From positions 27,460 through 91,459 of the forward strand of contig JAFBAL010000045.1 in assembly GCA_019247845.1 (NCBI GenBank): 64,000 nucleotides of DNA. The letters are read 5' to 3'. The notes under the pieces were generated by a model. The model had not been told where the DNA came from. It saw only the letters and a list, made by a program, of their open reading frames with translations, and did not search any database. Positions 1 through 8,745 of this stretch are shown piece by piece. The first letter of the stretch is position 1, and each line of letters begins with the position of its first letter. The position numbers were made by a program, and so were the translations under genes. This DNA comes from Alphaproteobacteria bacterium (GTDB lineage Bacteria > Pseudomonadota > Alphaproteobacteria > Micropepsales > Micropepsaceae).

Positions 1-893
1 TGCGGAAGTGCGAACCCGGGATCGAGGGCGAGCGCCTTTTCATATTCGTCGGTGGCTTTCGCGTAGCTTCTCGACTGCTCGTATATATTGCCGAGATTGT
101 GGTGCGGCAGCGCCGATGCCGGCGCCAATCGCATCGCTTCGCGGTATTCGCCCATGGCCGCTGCGGTCTGCCCGCGGTCGCTGAGGATGTTGCCTTTCAG
201 ATCGTGAGCGAAGGCGACGTTCGCGTCCGTCTCGGGATAGCGTCGGATGATCGAATCCGCCTCGCTCAGCGCGAGCGCCGGGTTCTTCAAATCATACGAC
301 GCCACGACATAGGGCTGCGACTGCCAGACGATCGCGCGCGCGGCCTCGGGAAACAGGTCGTCGGGGTCGTCGCGCGGGCCGATGGTCTTCAGCCCGGCGA
401 GGCGTCCGCCCATCCTGATGGTCAGGGAGAAGCTGCCTTTCCGCTCGGTGATCTCGCCCGTCACGTAGCTGCGCGACGAAAGGTGGAAGAAGTGCAGCGC
501 CGAGGAGATCAGGCCCGCGAACTGGCTGCTTGACGCGGGCACCAGCGCTTCCTCGCCGCCGACGGATATGTGCTCGCGCTTCATCCGCGTCGTCGCCCCG
601 GCCATGATCGCGGCGACGGCGTCGTCCAGCCGCTGAGCCACGACCGCAGGCGTGTAGCCCTGGCCGTTCAGAGAGGACGGCACCGAGATCGGCTCGATCG
701 CCAGCGAATTGTCGAAGGCTTCGAAGCCCAGTTGCCAGGCGAGCGCGAGCGTCGCGGCCGCGATCGGCACATAGGCGATCAGGAGCTGCGAGGTCCTCAG
801 GATGGCGCCCGGCTCGAGCGAGATCGCCGCGCGGATCCTGTCCCGAAATGAACCCCCGCCTGCCGCGCGTCGCGGCCCCGATGCCTCGGACAT
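1..893 (-). CDS. TPR-repeat protein with N-terminal membrane segment (partial, runs off window start)
   Basis: Minus-strand reading from ATG at 893 gives MSEASGPRRAAGG...LLIAYVPIAAATLALAW, ending in TPR-like repeats (AMRLAPASALPHHNLGNIYEQSRSYAKATDEYEKALALDPG). Confidence 0.6.
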   Translation of the reverse strand, partial: MSEASGPRRAAGGGSFRDRIRAAISLEPGAILRTSQLLIAYVPIAAATLALAWQLGFEAFDNSLAIEPISVPSSLNGQGYTPAVVAQRLDDAVAAIMAGATTRMKREHISVGGEEALVPASSSQFAGLISSALHFFHLSSRSYVTGEITERKGSFSLTIRMGGRLAGLKTIGPRDDPDDLFPEAARAIVWQSQPYVVASYDLKNPALALSEADSIIRRYPETDANVAFAHDLKGNILSDRGQTAAAMGEYREAMRLAPASALPHHNLGNIYEQSRSYAKATDEYEKALALDPGFALP

Positions 894-1041
894 CGCCGCA
901 TCCCCCGTCGAAAGCCGAATCTTGAAATTCGCCCACGGGTAGATAAACACCGGGGCGGCCGCCGGTCCATTGCCGGGGTCCTGTTTCCGGCTAATTCTTA
1001 ACGGCGCCTTAGGGCTGATCCGGCAATATTGGAGACCTGTA

Positions 1042-1446
1042 ATGTCCTCGCGCGTAGTGTTGGTGGTGGCGTGCGCGCTGATAGACGCGGACGGTCGCGT
1101 GCTGATCGCACAGCGGCCCATGCAGAAGGCGATGGGTGGCTTATGGGAATTCCCGGGTGGCAAGGTCGAGGCCGGCGAGACGCCGGAAGCCTCTCTGATC
1201 CGCGAGCTCGCCGAGGAGCTCGGCATCGCGGTCAAGGAAGCCTGTCTCGCGCCGTTCACTTTCGCATCGCACGCCTATCCCGACTTCCATCTGATGATGC
1301 CGCTGTATGTGTGCCGCCGCTGGGAAGGCACGCCCCGCCCATGCGAGCACACGGCGCTCAAATGGGTCATGCCGAAGGACTTGAGCAAATGGCCGATGCC
1401 GCCGGCGGACTTGCCGCTCATTCCGATGCTGCGCGATCTTTTGTAG
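1042..1446 (+). CDS. mutT: (deoxy)nucleoside triphosphate pyrophosphohydrolase, MutT/Nudix family
   Basis: Nudix box GGKVEAGETPEASLIRELAEELGI. Confidence 0.9.
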   Translation: MSSRVVLVVACALIDADGRVLIAQRPMQKAMGGLWEFPGGKVEAGETPEASLIRELAEELGIAVKEACLAPFTFASHAYPDFHLMMPLYVCRRWEGTPRPCEHTALKWVMPKDLSKWPMPPADLPLIPMLRDLL

Positions 1447-1583
1447 GCGACCGCAGCGGCGCCACCGCGATCGAATATGCGATGATCGCGAGCCTGATCT
1501 CCATCATGATCGTTGCCGGCGCGACCACGATCGGCACGCAGGTGAAAACCTTCTTCGAGCAGATGATCGTTCCGTTCCTGTAG
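1389..1583 (+). CDS. Flp/Fap-type IVb pilin-like protein, overlapping mutT 3' end
   Basis: DRSGATAIEYAMIASLISIMIVAGATTIGTQVKTFFEQM matches the Flp pilin motif (G/ATAIEY plus hydrophobic helix). Confidence 0.65.
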   Translation: MADAAGGLAAHSDAARSFVGDRSGATAIEYAMIASLISIMIVAGATTIGTQVKTFFEQMIVPFL

Positions 1584-1592
1584 GCCGTTCCT

Positions 1593-2342
1593 CTAGGCCT
1601 TCCGCTCCGTCGTGCCCAGCGCCTCGGCGAGGCGCGCTTTCGCGCTGCCCGGCTTGAGCGGCTGCTGCTGGCTCTCATGCGGCGCCCAGCCGGTCAGATA
1701 GACGATGTCGAAGGTGGCTACGACCGGGTCGTACGCCGCGACCAGCGCCGCAAGCGTCGCGCGCCGAAGCGGCTTCAGGCTGCGGCTGGTCATCGCGTTG
1801 GTCTCGCCCTCGGCGCGCAGGTCTGCGACCAGTCTGGCGAAGCCTCGATAGTTGACCGTCGTGCGCTCGACATCGGCGACGGGCAAGGCGAATCCCGCGC
1901 GCTGCAGCAGCCCGCCCAGATCGCGCACGTCGGCGAAAGGCGCGACGCGCGGACTGACGCCGCCCATGGTCTCGATCTCGGCCGCGGTGAAGGCCTCGCG
2001 CAGCTCGCGCAGAGTCTCGCCGCCGAACAGGGCGCCCAGGAACAGCCCATCGGGTTTCAGCTTGCGGCGGATCTGAACGAGCACGCCGGGAAGATCGTTG
2101 ACCGTGTGCAGCGCCAGCACGCTCGTGACCAGATCGAAGGCGCCGTCCTCGCCGGGCACGACCTCGTCTTCGCCCAGCGCATCGACCGCGAGCGCGCGTT
2201 CGAAGCTGCGGTTGGTGGCGGCGAGGCGGAGGTCGAGACTTTCCCGCGCCTCGCGCGCCAGGAACCGGTCGCCCGCGATCCGCGCGGCGCGGGCACGGTG
2301 CAGGGCAAGCGCTTTGGGATCGAAGAGGCGCGGCGGGTTCAT
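1593..2342 (-). CDS. SAM-dependent methyltransferase (BioC/NDUFAF5-like)
   Basis: MNPPRLFDPKALALHRARAAR...FDLVTSVLALHTVNDLPGVLVQIRRKLKPDGLFLGALFGGETLRELR. Confidence 0.8.
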   Translation of the reverse strand: MNPPRLFDPKALALHRARAARIAGDRFLAREARESLDLRLAATNRSFERALAVDALGEDEVVPGEDGAFDLVTSVLALHTVNDLPGVLVQIRRKLKPDGLFLGALFGGETLRELREAFTAAEIETMGGVSPRVAPFADVRDLGGLLQRAGFALPVADVERTTVNYRGFARLVADLRAEGETNAMTSRSLKPLRRATLAALVAAYDPVVATFDIVYLTGWAPHESQQQPLKPGSAKARLAEALGTTERKA

Positions 2343-2360
2343 CGTGGCTATACTAGCAAG

Positions 2361-3125
2361 ATGACGGCGATGCTGCAGAGCGGGCTTAAGCGGGCGGGGC
2401 GGAGCGCGCTCGACTTCGTCTATCCGCCGCTCTGCGTGGGCTGCCGCGCGCTGGTCGCGGAGCCGGGCAGCCTGTGCGCCGAATGCTGGAGCAAAATCGA
2501 GTTCCTCGACGGTCCGTGCTGCACCTGTTGTGGACTGCCGTTCGATCTCGATCCGGGGCCGGGCACGCGCTGCGCCGGGTGCCTCACCGAGCCGCCATCC
2601 TTCGACAGCGCCCGTGCGGTCATGCGCTATGACGACGACAGCCGCGGGCCGATCCTGGCGCTCAAGCATGCCGACCGGCTGGACCTCGTGCCTGGCTTCG
2701 CCCGCTGGCTCGACCGTGCGGGGCGCGATCTCCTGGATGAAATCGACGTCATCGTCGCCGTGCCGCTTCACCCTTCGCGATTGTGGTGGCGGCGCTACAA
2801 CCAGTCGGCGGAGCTCGCCCGGGGGCTGGGCCGGCTCGCCGCCAAGCCCTTCGCGCACCAGGCACTGGCCCGATTGCGCGCCACGCCCAGCCAGGGCGAA
2901 ATGCCCTCCGCCAAAGCCCGGAAGCGCAACATGCGCGGCGCGTTCCAGGTGCCGGCAAGGCGCCGCGGCGAGGTCGACGGCCGGTCCATCCTGCTGGTCG
3001 ACGACGTGCTGACCACCGGCGCCACGGTCGATGCCTGCGCCCGTGCCCTGAAGCGCGCAGGCGCCGCGAAAGTGCATGTTTTGGCGCTGGCCCGCGTTGT
3101 TAGGCCGCTAACCTCGTCTATATAG
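2361..3125 (+). CDS. comF: ComF family phosphoribosyltransferase
   Basis: N-terminal CxxC pairs (PPLCVGCRAL, CAECW, CCTCCGLP) and PRPP motif ILLVDDVLTTGATVDAC. Confidence 0.88.
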   Translation: MTAMLQSGLKRAGRSALDFVYPPLCVGCRALVAEPGSLCAECWSKIEFLDGPCCTCCGLPFDLDPGPGTRCAGCLTEPPSFDSARAVMRYDDDSRGPILALKHADRLDLVPGFARWLDRAGRDLLDEIDVIVAVPLHPSRLWWRRYNQSAELARGLGRLAAKPFAHQALARLRATPSQGEMPSAKARKRNMRGAFQVPARRRGEVDGRSILLVDDVLTTGATVDACARALKRAGAAKVHVLALARVVRPLTSSI

Positions 3126-3171
3126 TTGTTATACAAATATGACACCGATTCCGCAGGCGAGTGTCCCGCGT

Positions 3172-3432
3172 ATGTCCAAGGTCCTGATCTACACCACCCC
3201 GATCTGCCCCTATTGCGTCCGCGCCAAGTCGCTTCTGAAGAAGAAGGGCGCCGAGTACCGCGAGGTCGACGTCTTCATGGACCACGACGCGCGCATGGAG
3301 ATGGAAGCCAAGGCCAACGGACGGCGCACCGTGCCGCAGATCTTCATCGACGATACCCATGTCGGCGGCTGCGACGACCTCTATGCGCTGGAGCGCGAGG
3401 GCCGGCTCGACCCGCTGCTGGAAAAGCGATGA
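3172..3432 (+). CDS. grxC: glutaredoxin 3
   Basis: CPYC active site and TVPQIFIDDTHVGGCDDL. Confidence 0.92.
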   Translation: MSKVLIYTTPICPYCVRAKSLLKKKGAEYREVDVFMDHDARMEMEAKANGRRTVPQIFIDDTHVGGCDDLYALEREGRLDPLLEKR

Positions 3433-4250
3433 GCGCGTTCCGCGCCGCCTGCGTCCAGCTGCGCTCGTCGGACGACGTGGCCGAGAACATCCGCATCGCT
3501 TCCGAGCTGATCCGCCAAGCGCGTGGCAAAGGTGCCGATTTCATCGCGACGCCCGAGAACACCACGCTGATGGCGCCCGACGGCGGCGCGAAGCTCGAGC
3601 GCAGCTTCGCCGAAGACGCCGATCCGGCGCTGCCGAAGTTCCGCGCGCTGGCCGAGGAGCTGGGCGCTTGGCTGCTGATCGGCTCGCTGGCGATCAAGAC
3701 GAGCGAGACCAGGACCGCGAACCGTTCGTTCCTGATCGATGCCAGGGGCCGCATCGCGGCGCGCTACGACAAGGTCCATCTCTTCGACACCGATCCGGGC
3801 AAGGGCGAGAGCTATCGCGAGTCGAACACGGTGGCGGGCGGCAGCCGCGCCGTCGTGGCCGACACGCCGTGGGGCAGGCTGGGCATGACGATCTGCTATG
3901 ACCTGCGCTTCCCGCAGCTCTATCGCGCGCTCGCCAAGAAGGGCGCCACCATGCTGAGCGTGCCTTCGGCTTTCACCGAGACGACGGGCAAGGCGCATTG
4001 GCACGTGCTGTTGCGCGCGCGCGCGATCGAGAACGGCGCGTTCGTGATCGCGCCGGCGCAGGGCGGTATGCATGCCAATGGGCGCGCGACCTATGGCCAT
4101 TCGCTCATCATCGCGCCATGGGGCGAGATCCTGGCCGAAGCCGGTACCGAGCCCTGCGTGATCGCGGCGGACATCGATATGTCCGCGGTCGAGGCGGCAC
4201 GCACGCGCGTGCCCAGCCTCGGCCACGACCGCGACTTCACGTTTTCCTAG
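3429..4250 (+). CDS. carbon-nitrogen hydrolase (nitrilase superfamily)
   Basis: Glu/Lys/Cys motifs: TPENTTL, YDKVHLFD, MTICYDLRFPQLYR; ATGA overlap with grxC. Confidence 0.9.
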   Translation: MSAFRAACVQLRSSDDVAENIRIASELIRQARGKGADFIATPENTTLMAPDGGAKLERSFAEDADPALPKFRALAEELGAWLLIGSLAIKTSETRTANRSFLIDARGRIAARYDKVHLFDTDPGKGESYRESNTVAGGSRAVVADTPWGRLGMTICYDLRFPQLYRALAKKGATMLSVPSAFTETTGKAHWHVLLRARAIENGAFVIAPAQGGMHANGRATYGHSLIIAPWGEILAEAGTEPCVIAADIDMSAVEAARTRVPSLGHDRDFTFS

Positions 4251-4831
4251 TTGCGTTTCGGAAAGTCGCCCGTTACTGCCACGCAATAGCGCAGCACCAG
4301 CGACGGCTGGTACTGATCGAAGGGCTTGCTCTCGCCCGCCATCGCCGTCGACTCCGCGACCATAGGCACCACCGGCGCCGTGGTCGCATAGGCGGTGCTC
4401 GCAGCCGGGAAGGTCGCGAGCGCCGCGCCGGCCACGGGCTTGACGTTCGGCGGCGACGGCGAGGCGTTGAAGGCGTGGTTGTGCACCGGCATCTGGTCGA
4501 CGGTCAGCGTCGTCGCCGCCTCGCCCGTCACTTCACCTTGCGGCGTGGAAGCGAGGCCCTTGCCCAGGCCCGTATGCGCCGCGACGCGTCCGCGCAGGTC
4601 GGGGATGGCGAAGGTCGTCTGCCCGTTGCCGCCATAGGTCGTGCCGAACAGCGCGAACAGGGCGGTGTTCTGCGCGATGTTCATGATCTGGCCGTCGGCC
4701 TCCACCCACCCCGCCGGGCAGAACTGGAACGCGGTCGGCATGATCTGGCCGAGCATCGGCGTCTGCTGCGCATGGGCCGCGCCCGTCAGCAAAAGCACCG
4801 GAACGGCAGCGACGAGATATGGGCGTTTCAT
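4247..4831 (-). CDS. secreted phage-tail-collar-domain protein
   Basis: Signal peptide, then GQIMPTAFQFCPAGWVEADGQIMNIAQNTALFALFGTTYGGNGQTTFAIPDLRGR. Confidence 0.85.
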   Translation of the reverse strand: MKRPYLVAAVPVLLLTGAAHAQQTPMLGQIMPTAFQFCPAGWVEADGQIMNIAQNTALFALFGTTYGGNGQTTFAIPDLRGRVAAHTGLGKGLASTPQGEVTGEAATTLTVDQMPVHNHAFNASPSPPNVKPVAGAALATFPAASTAYATTAPVVPMVAESTAMAGESKPFDQYQPSLVLRYCVAVTGDFPKRN

Positions 4832-4843
4832 GATCCGTCCCTC

Positions 4844-5074
4844 TCACTTGCCTTGCTTCGGGATGCCGCCCTGCGCCGACACGCAGTAGCGCAGCACCAA
4901 GGTCGGCTGGTATTGCGCGAAGGGCTGGCCGCCTCCCACGGTGCCGACCGTGCCGGCGGCGAGCGCGGTCGCGGGCGGCGGGGGCGCGTAGAGCTTCTGC
5001 ATCAGCGTGCCCAGCGCCGCGCCCGACGGGTCGCCCTGCGTCGGCGGATGTGGGTATCGCGGCTTCTTCAGCAT
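4844..5074 (-). pseudogene. C-terminal remnant of a second tail-collar protein
   Basis: QPFAQYQPTLVLRYCVSAQGGIPKQGK matches KPFDQYQPSLVLRYCVAVTGDFPKRN of the adjacent gene; N-terminal collar domain absent. Confidence 0.6.
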
Positions 5075-5132
5075 TTCCAGCAGGTTGCGACTGCTGTCGC
5101 GCCGATGCGCTGCCGCGTGGCATTATGAGGCC

Positions 5133-5702
5133 ATGGCGAAGACGACGGCTGCGCTGGGGGTGCGCGCCCATTCGGGCTGGGCGGCCTATGTCGTGCTCGG
5201 CGGCGATGCGAGGGCGCCCGATATCCTCGGGCGCGGCCGCATGACGCTGTGCGACAGCGCCGAGACCAAGATGCCGTTCCACGCCGCCGAGCCGATGGCG
5301 TTCGCGCGTGGTGAGGCCTTCATCGCGCAATGCCGCGCGGTCGCCGCGAAGCTCGCGGACAGGGAGATCGAGGGTATCGGTGCGGTCGTCGGTTGCTGCG
5401 TGCTCGCGGCCGCAGGCAAGCCGTTGCCCGATCTCAGAACCATCCTCGCGTCGCATGCGCTGATCCACGCGGCCGAAGGCGAGTTCTATCGTGATGCCAT
5501 CGCGCAGGCCTGCAGCCGCGCCGGTATCGCGGTCACGCGCATCCGCGAGCGCGACGTCGAAGCGGAAGCCGGGCATCTCGGCGCCTGGCGCGAACGTCTC
5601 GCGGCGTTCGGCAAGACGGTGGGCCCGCCATGGACGCAGGACGAGAAGCTCGCGAGCCTCGGCGCCTGGCTCGTGCTTGCCGCCAAGCGCTCGAAGCGCT
5701 AG
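5133..5702 (+). CDS. hypothetical protein
   Basis: Open frame with good coding phase: MAKTTAALGVRAHSGWAAYVVLGGDARAPDILGRGRM... Confidence 0.7.
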   Translation: MAKTTAALGVRAHSGWAAYVVLGGDARAPDILGRGRMTLCDSAETKMPFHAAEPMAFARGEAFIAQCRAVAAKLADREIEGIGAVVGCCVLAAAGKPLPDLRTILASHALIHAAEGEFYRDAIAQACSRAGIAVTRIRERDVEAEAGHLGAWRERLAAFGKTVGPPWTQDEKLASLGAWLVLAAKRSKR

Positions 5703-5711
5703 GGCTGGGCG

Positions 5712-6128
5712 ATGATCGTCTACAATCTCCGTTGCAAATCGGGCCACGAGTTCGAAGGCTGGTTCAAGGACGGCGCCGCATTCGACGCGCAGTCGGCCGC
5801 GAACAAGCTCGTCTGTCCGACCTGCAACTCGCGCAAGATCGAGAAGGCGATCATGGCGCCCGCGGTCTCGGGCACGAAGAAGAAGACCACAGCGCCGGAC
5901 GAGATGCGCAAGATGCGCCAGTTCATGACTGGCCTGCGCAAATACGTCCAGGACAACGCCGACTATGTCGGCCCCAATTTCGCCGAAGAGGCGCGCAAGA
6001 TTCACTATGGCGAGACCGAGGAGCGCCAGATCTACGGCGAGTCCACGGTGCAGGAGGCGATCGATCTGGTCGAGGAGGGCATCGATGTGGCGCCGCTGCC
6101 GCCCGACCTCGACGAGACGGCCAACTAG
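5712..6128 (+). CDS. DUF1178 family protein
   Basis: MIVYNLRCKSGHEFEGWFKDGAAFDAQ...CPTCNSRKIEKAIMAPAV. Confidence 0.9.
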   Translation: MIVYNLRCKSGHEFEGWFKDGAAFDAQSAANKLVCPTCNSRKIEKAIMAPAVSGTKKKTTAPDEMRKMRQFMTGLRKYVQDNADYVGPNFAEEARKIHYGETEERQIYGESTVQEAIDLVEEGIDVAPLPPDLDETAN

Positions 6129-6147
6129 GGGCCGATAGGGGGAGCCG

Positions 6148-6534
6148 ATGAAGCCGACCGTGCTGTTCACGCTGCTGGTGGCGATCGTGGTCGCGACCGG
6201 CATGGGACGCTATCGCGACAGCCTCTCCGACGGCGATCTGGTGAAATACGCAAGGCCGTTCCACGGCAGCCACGATTGGGCGTCCTTCCCCAAGGACGGC
6301 GCCGTCGTCGGCACCCACAAGAGCACCAAGGTCGTGGCCACGGTCCGCTGCAGCGACCTCTGCCCCCAGTACACGCGGCTCGTCATCCACTATGACGCCA
6401 AGCCCGGCGCGGAATGCCGCGCCGCCGGCGGCCGCGAGGTGCAGGTCCCCATGCCGATCGCCATCGCGGTCCGCAACGAGACGTTCTGCGTGCCCGCCGC
6501 GCTCGAGAAGGACCGGCTCTACGCCGCGCCTTAG
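6148..6534 (+). CDS. hypothetical secreted/membrane protein
   Basis: N-terminal hydrophobic segment MKPTVLFTLLVAIVVATGMG. Confidence 0.6.
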   Translation: MKPTVLFTLLVAIVVATGMGRYRDSLSDGDLVKYARPFHGSHDWASFPKDGAVVGTHKSTKVVATVRCSDLCPQYTRLVIHYDAKPGAECRAAGGREVQVPMPIAIAVRNETFCVPAALEKDRLYAAP

Positions 6535-6560
6535 GTCTTGGCGCCGCGCCTTAGGTTTTG
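6521..6560. repeat. Tandem duplication of a 20-bp unit ([a/g]cgccgcgccttaggt[c/t]ttg)
   Basis: Units 6521-6540 and 6541-6560 differ at two positions; they carry the stop codons of the two convergent genes. Confidence 0.85.
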
Positions 6561-7327
6561 GCGTTGTCCACGATCACGGAATTGGTGATCCAGCCGATCA
6601 CCGGATCGTCGGCTTTGCCGGTCGTGGTGGCGAAAACGTCCTGCGCGCCGTCGGTTCCGTCCATCGCGGTCTTTGCGTCGGCCAGCGTCCCGCTCGATCC
6701 CATGACCGCGAAGACCTTGGCGAGGCCGCGCGTATCGTCGAAGTCCAGGAAATCCTTGAGCGTCTTCTTGTCCTTGTCCGCGTCGGGGCTGCGCGCGTAG
6801 TAGCGGTACAGCAGGCTCTCATGGATGAGATAGACGATGCCGTGCCGCTCGCTGAACACGGGAATGCGCGTCACCACCTTGGACAGCATGTTCAAGACGT
6901 CGGGCAGGGCGATCTTGTCTTCGGTCTTGTCCGCGGAGAGCTCGATGCCTTTTATGGCGCTCATCGGGATCCAGACGGTCTCGATGCGAACCTTGCGAAG
7001 CTTCTCGTCCATCTGCCCTAGCAGGCTCTGCGTCGTGGCGGCGGCGTCCTTGAAGTTCTGGTTCGAGAAGTAATAGGCGAGCACGGTGCCGACCCAGGTG
7101 CCGAACAGCGGGAGCAGGGCGTTGAACACCGTCCCGGTCTGCTTGGACATGTCTTCGGCCATCGTTCCCCGATGCGCGATATCGGTCAAAGCGATGGGAA
7201 CTATGGCGACCAGGATGACCAGCATAGAGATCACGACAATGCCTGCCGCGGACCAGGTGATGATCTTGAGCGCGATCGCGTCGCGCTTGTCGGTGTCGTT
7301 CGCCGCTGTCGTCGTGGTGTCGGCCAT
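6551..7327 (-). CDS. membrane-anchored protein with CBS-pair-like C-terminal region
   Basis: Two hydrophobic N-terminal helices, then RIPVFSERHGIVYLIHESLLYRYY...TLADAKTAMDGTDGAQDVFATTTGKADDPVIGWITNSVIV. Confidence 0.55.
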   Translation of the reverse strand: MADTTTTAANDTDKRDAIALKIITWSAAGIVVISMLVILVAIVPIALTDIAHRGTMAEDMSKQTGTVFNALLPLFGTWVGTVLAYYFSNQNFKDAAATTQSLLGQMDEKLRKVRIETVWIPMSAIKGIELSADKTEDKIALPDVLNMLSKVVTRIPVFSERHGIVYLIHESLLYRYYARSPDADKDKKTLKDFLDFDDTRGLAKVFAVMGSSGTLADAKTAMDGTDGAQDVFATTTGKADDPVIGWITNSVIVDNAKT

Positions 7328-7494
7328 CGGTATTCCCCTTCGTGCTCCGATGCACTATAGCACGAAAACTCGCATAGATTGTAGGGCCTGCACCGGCGGC
7401 GCTGGAAGATCGGAGCCGCCAAACCGTGCCTTGAGCGCGACGCATTCCTGAAGTAGTTTTCGCAATGTTGGAAATCTACGCACGGGATGACGCC

Positions 7495-7995
7495 ATGGTC
7501 CGCACGATGATTTTGGCCGCAGCCGCCACGATCCTGGTGGCCGGCACGGCTCAGGCGCAGAAAGTGGGAACCTATTCCGGCACCGCCGCCGACGGCACCT
7601 ACATCAGCTTCACGGTGGACAAGAACGGCACTGCCGGAGCGTTCCGCTTCGCCAATGGCGACGTGAACTTCGAGGCGCAGTGCACGCATCCCAGCCGCGT
7701 CGCGAGCGAGGGCTGGGGCTTCTTCGTCGGCCAGGACATTGTGGCAGGCGCGAACCCGTTCCATTCCGGCAACGACTATTACGACACTGCCGGCTCGATG
7801 CATTTCGTGAACAACAACACGCTCGCGGGAACCATCACCAGCGTGACCGCGGTCTTCGTTCCCGGCAGCACCCCGCCGGTGAATGCGCAGTTCTGCAAGT
7901 CGGCCAAGCAGGCTTTCACGCTGCACTGGTCGGCCGCGCCCGGCCGCACGCAGTACCCGACCGCGACGGTGCTCGAGAAGCGCCGGACGAACTAA
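7495..7995 (+). CDS. hypothetical secreted protein; one copy of a GxYxGxxxDG domain shared with the gene at 62151-62990
   Basis: Signal peptide [21 protein letters not shown], then [22 protein letters not shown]. Confidence 0.65.
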   Translation: MVRTMILAAAATILVAGTAQAQKVGTYSGTAADGTYISFTVDKNGTAGAFRFANGDVNFEAQCTHPSRVASEGWGFFVGQDIVAGANPFHSGNDYYDTAGSMHFVNNNTLAGTITSVTAVFVPGSTPPVNAQFCKSAKQAFTLHWSAAPGRTQYPTATVLEKRRTN

Positions 7996-8723
7996 GCGGA
8001 CCGCGTCGCCACGATCATGTAGTTCACGTCCAAGTCGGACGCGAGCTTCCAGTTCCACGACAATGGGGCGAACGCGACCCCCTGTTTTTTCAAGACGTTG
8101 AGGCCCGACTCTTCAAGCATTTCTTGAAGTCGCTCGGGCGCGAGGAAGCGGTTCCAGTCGTGGGTGCCGCGCGGCAGCCAGCCCAGCACGTATTCCGCGC
8201 CGATCTTGGCGAGCGCGAGCGACTTGAGCGTCTTGTTCAGGGTGGCGACGAAGGTCAGCCCGCCCGGCCGGACCAGCCGCGCGCAGGCGGCCAGATAGCC
8301 CTCGAGGTCGGCGACGTGCTCGACCACCTCCATGTTCAGCACCACGTCGAACGTGAGGTCCTGGGCCGCCAGCGCCTCCGCGGTGGTGGCGCGATAGTCG
8401 ATGCCGAGCCCGGCGGCGTGGGCGGCCGCGGTCCTGACGTTCTTCTCCGAGGCGTCGGCGCCCAGCACCGCAAACCCCATCCGCGCCATCGGCTCGGACA
8501 GAAGCCCGCCGCCGCAGCCGATGTCGAGCAGGCTGAGGCCTTCGAAGGGTCTGAGCGCACGCGAGTCGCGGCCGAAATGGGCGGCCGCCGTGTCGCGGAT
8601 GAAGCCGAGGCGGACGGGGTTGAACTTGTGCAGCGGCGCGAACTTGCCGCTGGGGTCCCACCATTCCTCCGCCATGGCGGCGAATTTGGCGATTTCGGCG
8701 TCGTCGACCGAGGCAGACTGCAT
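7992..8723 (-). CDS. ubiG: bifunctional 2-polyprenyl-6-hydroxyphenol methylase / 3-demethylubiquinol O-methyltransferase
   Basis: [24 protein letters not shown] and [27 protein letters not shown]; alternative start at 8747. Confidence 0.93.
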   Translation of the reverse strand: MQSASVDDAEIAKFAAMAEEWWDPSGKFAPLHKFNPVRLGFIRDTAAAHFGRDSRALRPFEGLSLLDIGCGGGLLSEPMARMGFAVLGADASEKNVRTAAAHAAGLGIDYRATTAEALAAQDLTFDVVLNMEVVEHVADLEGYLAACARLVRPGGLTFVATLNKTLKSLALAKIGAEYVLGWLPRGTHDWNRFLAPERLQEMLEESGLNVLKKQGVAFAPLSWNWKLASDLDVNYMIVATRSA

Positions 8724-8745
8724 GGCGTTCGTGTAGCCTAAAGCC

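Noticed and set aside
4247-4831. Prophage remnant signalled by a tail-collar domain
   Set aside because: No other phage gene nearby and the protein has a signal peptide; better seen as a secreted collar-fold protein
4533-6203. 556-aa minus ORF across several genes
   Set aside because: Low-complexity shadow ORF; real genes (tail-collar, 5133-5702, DUF1178) have recognisable coding sense on other frames
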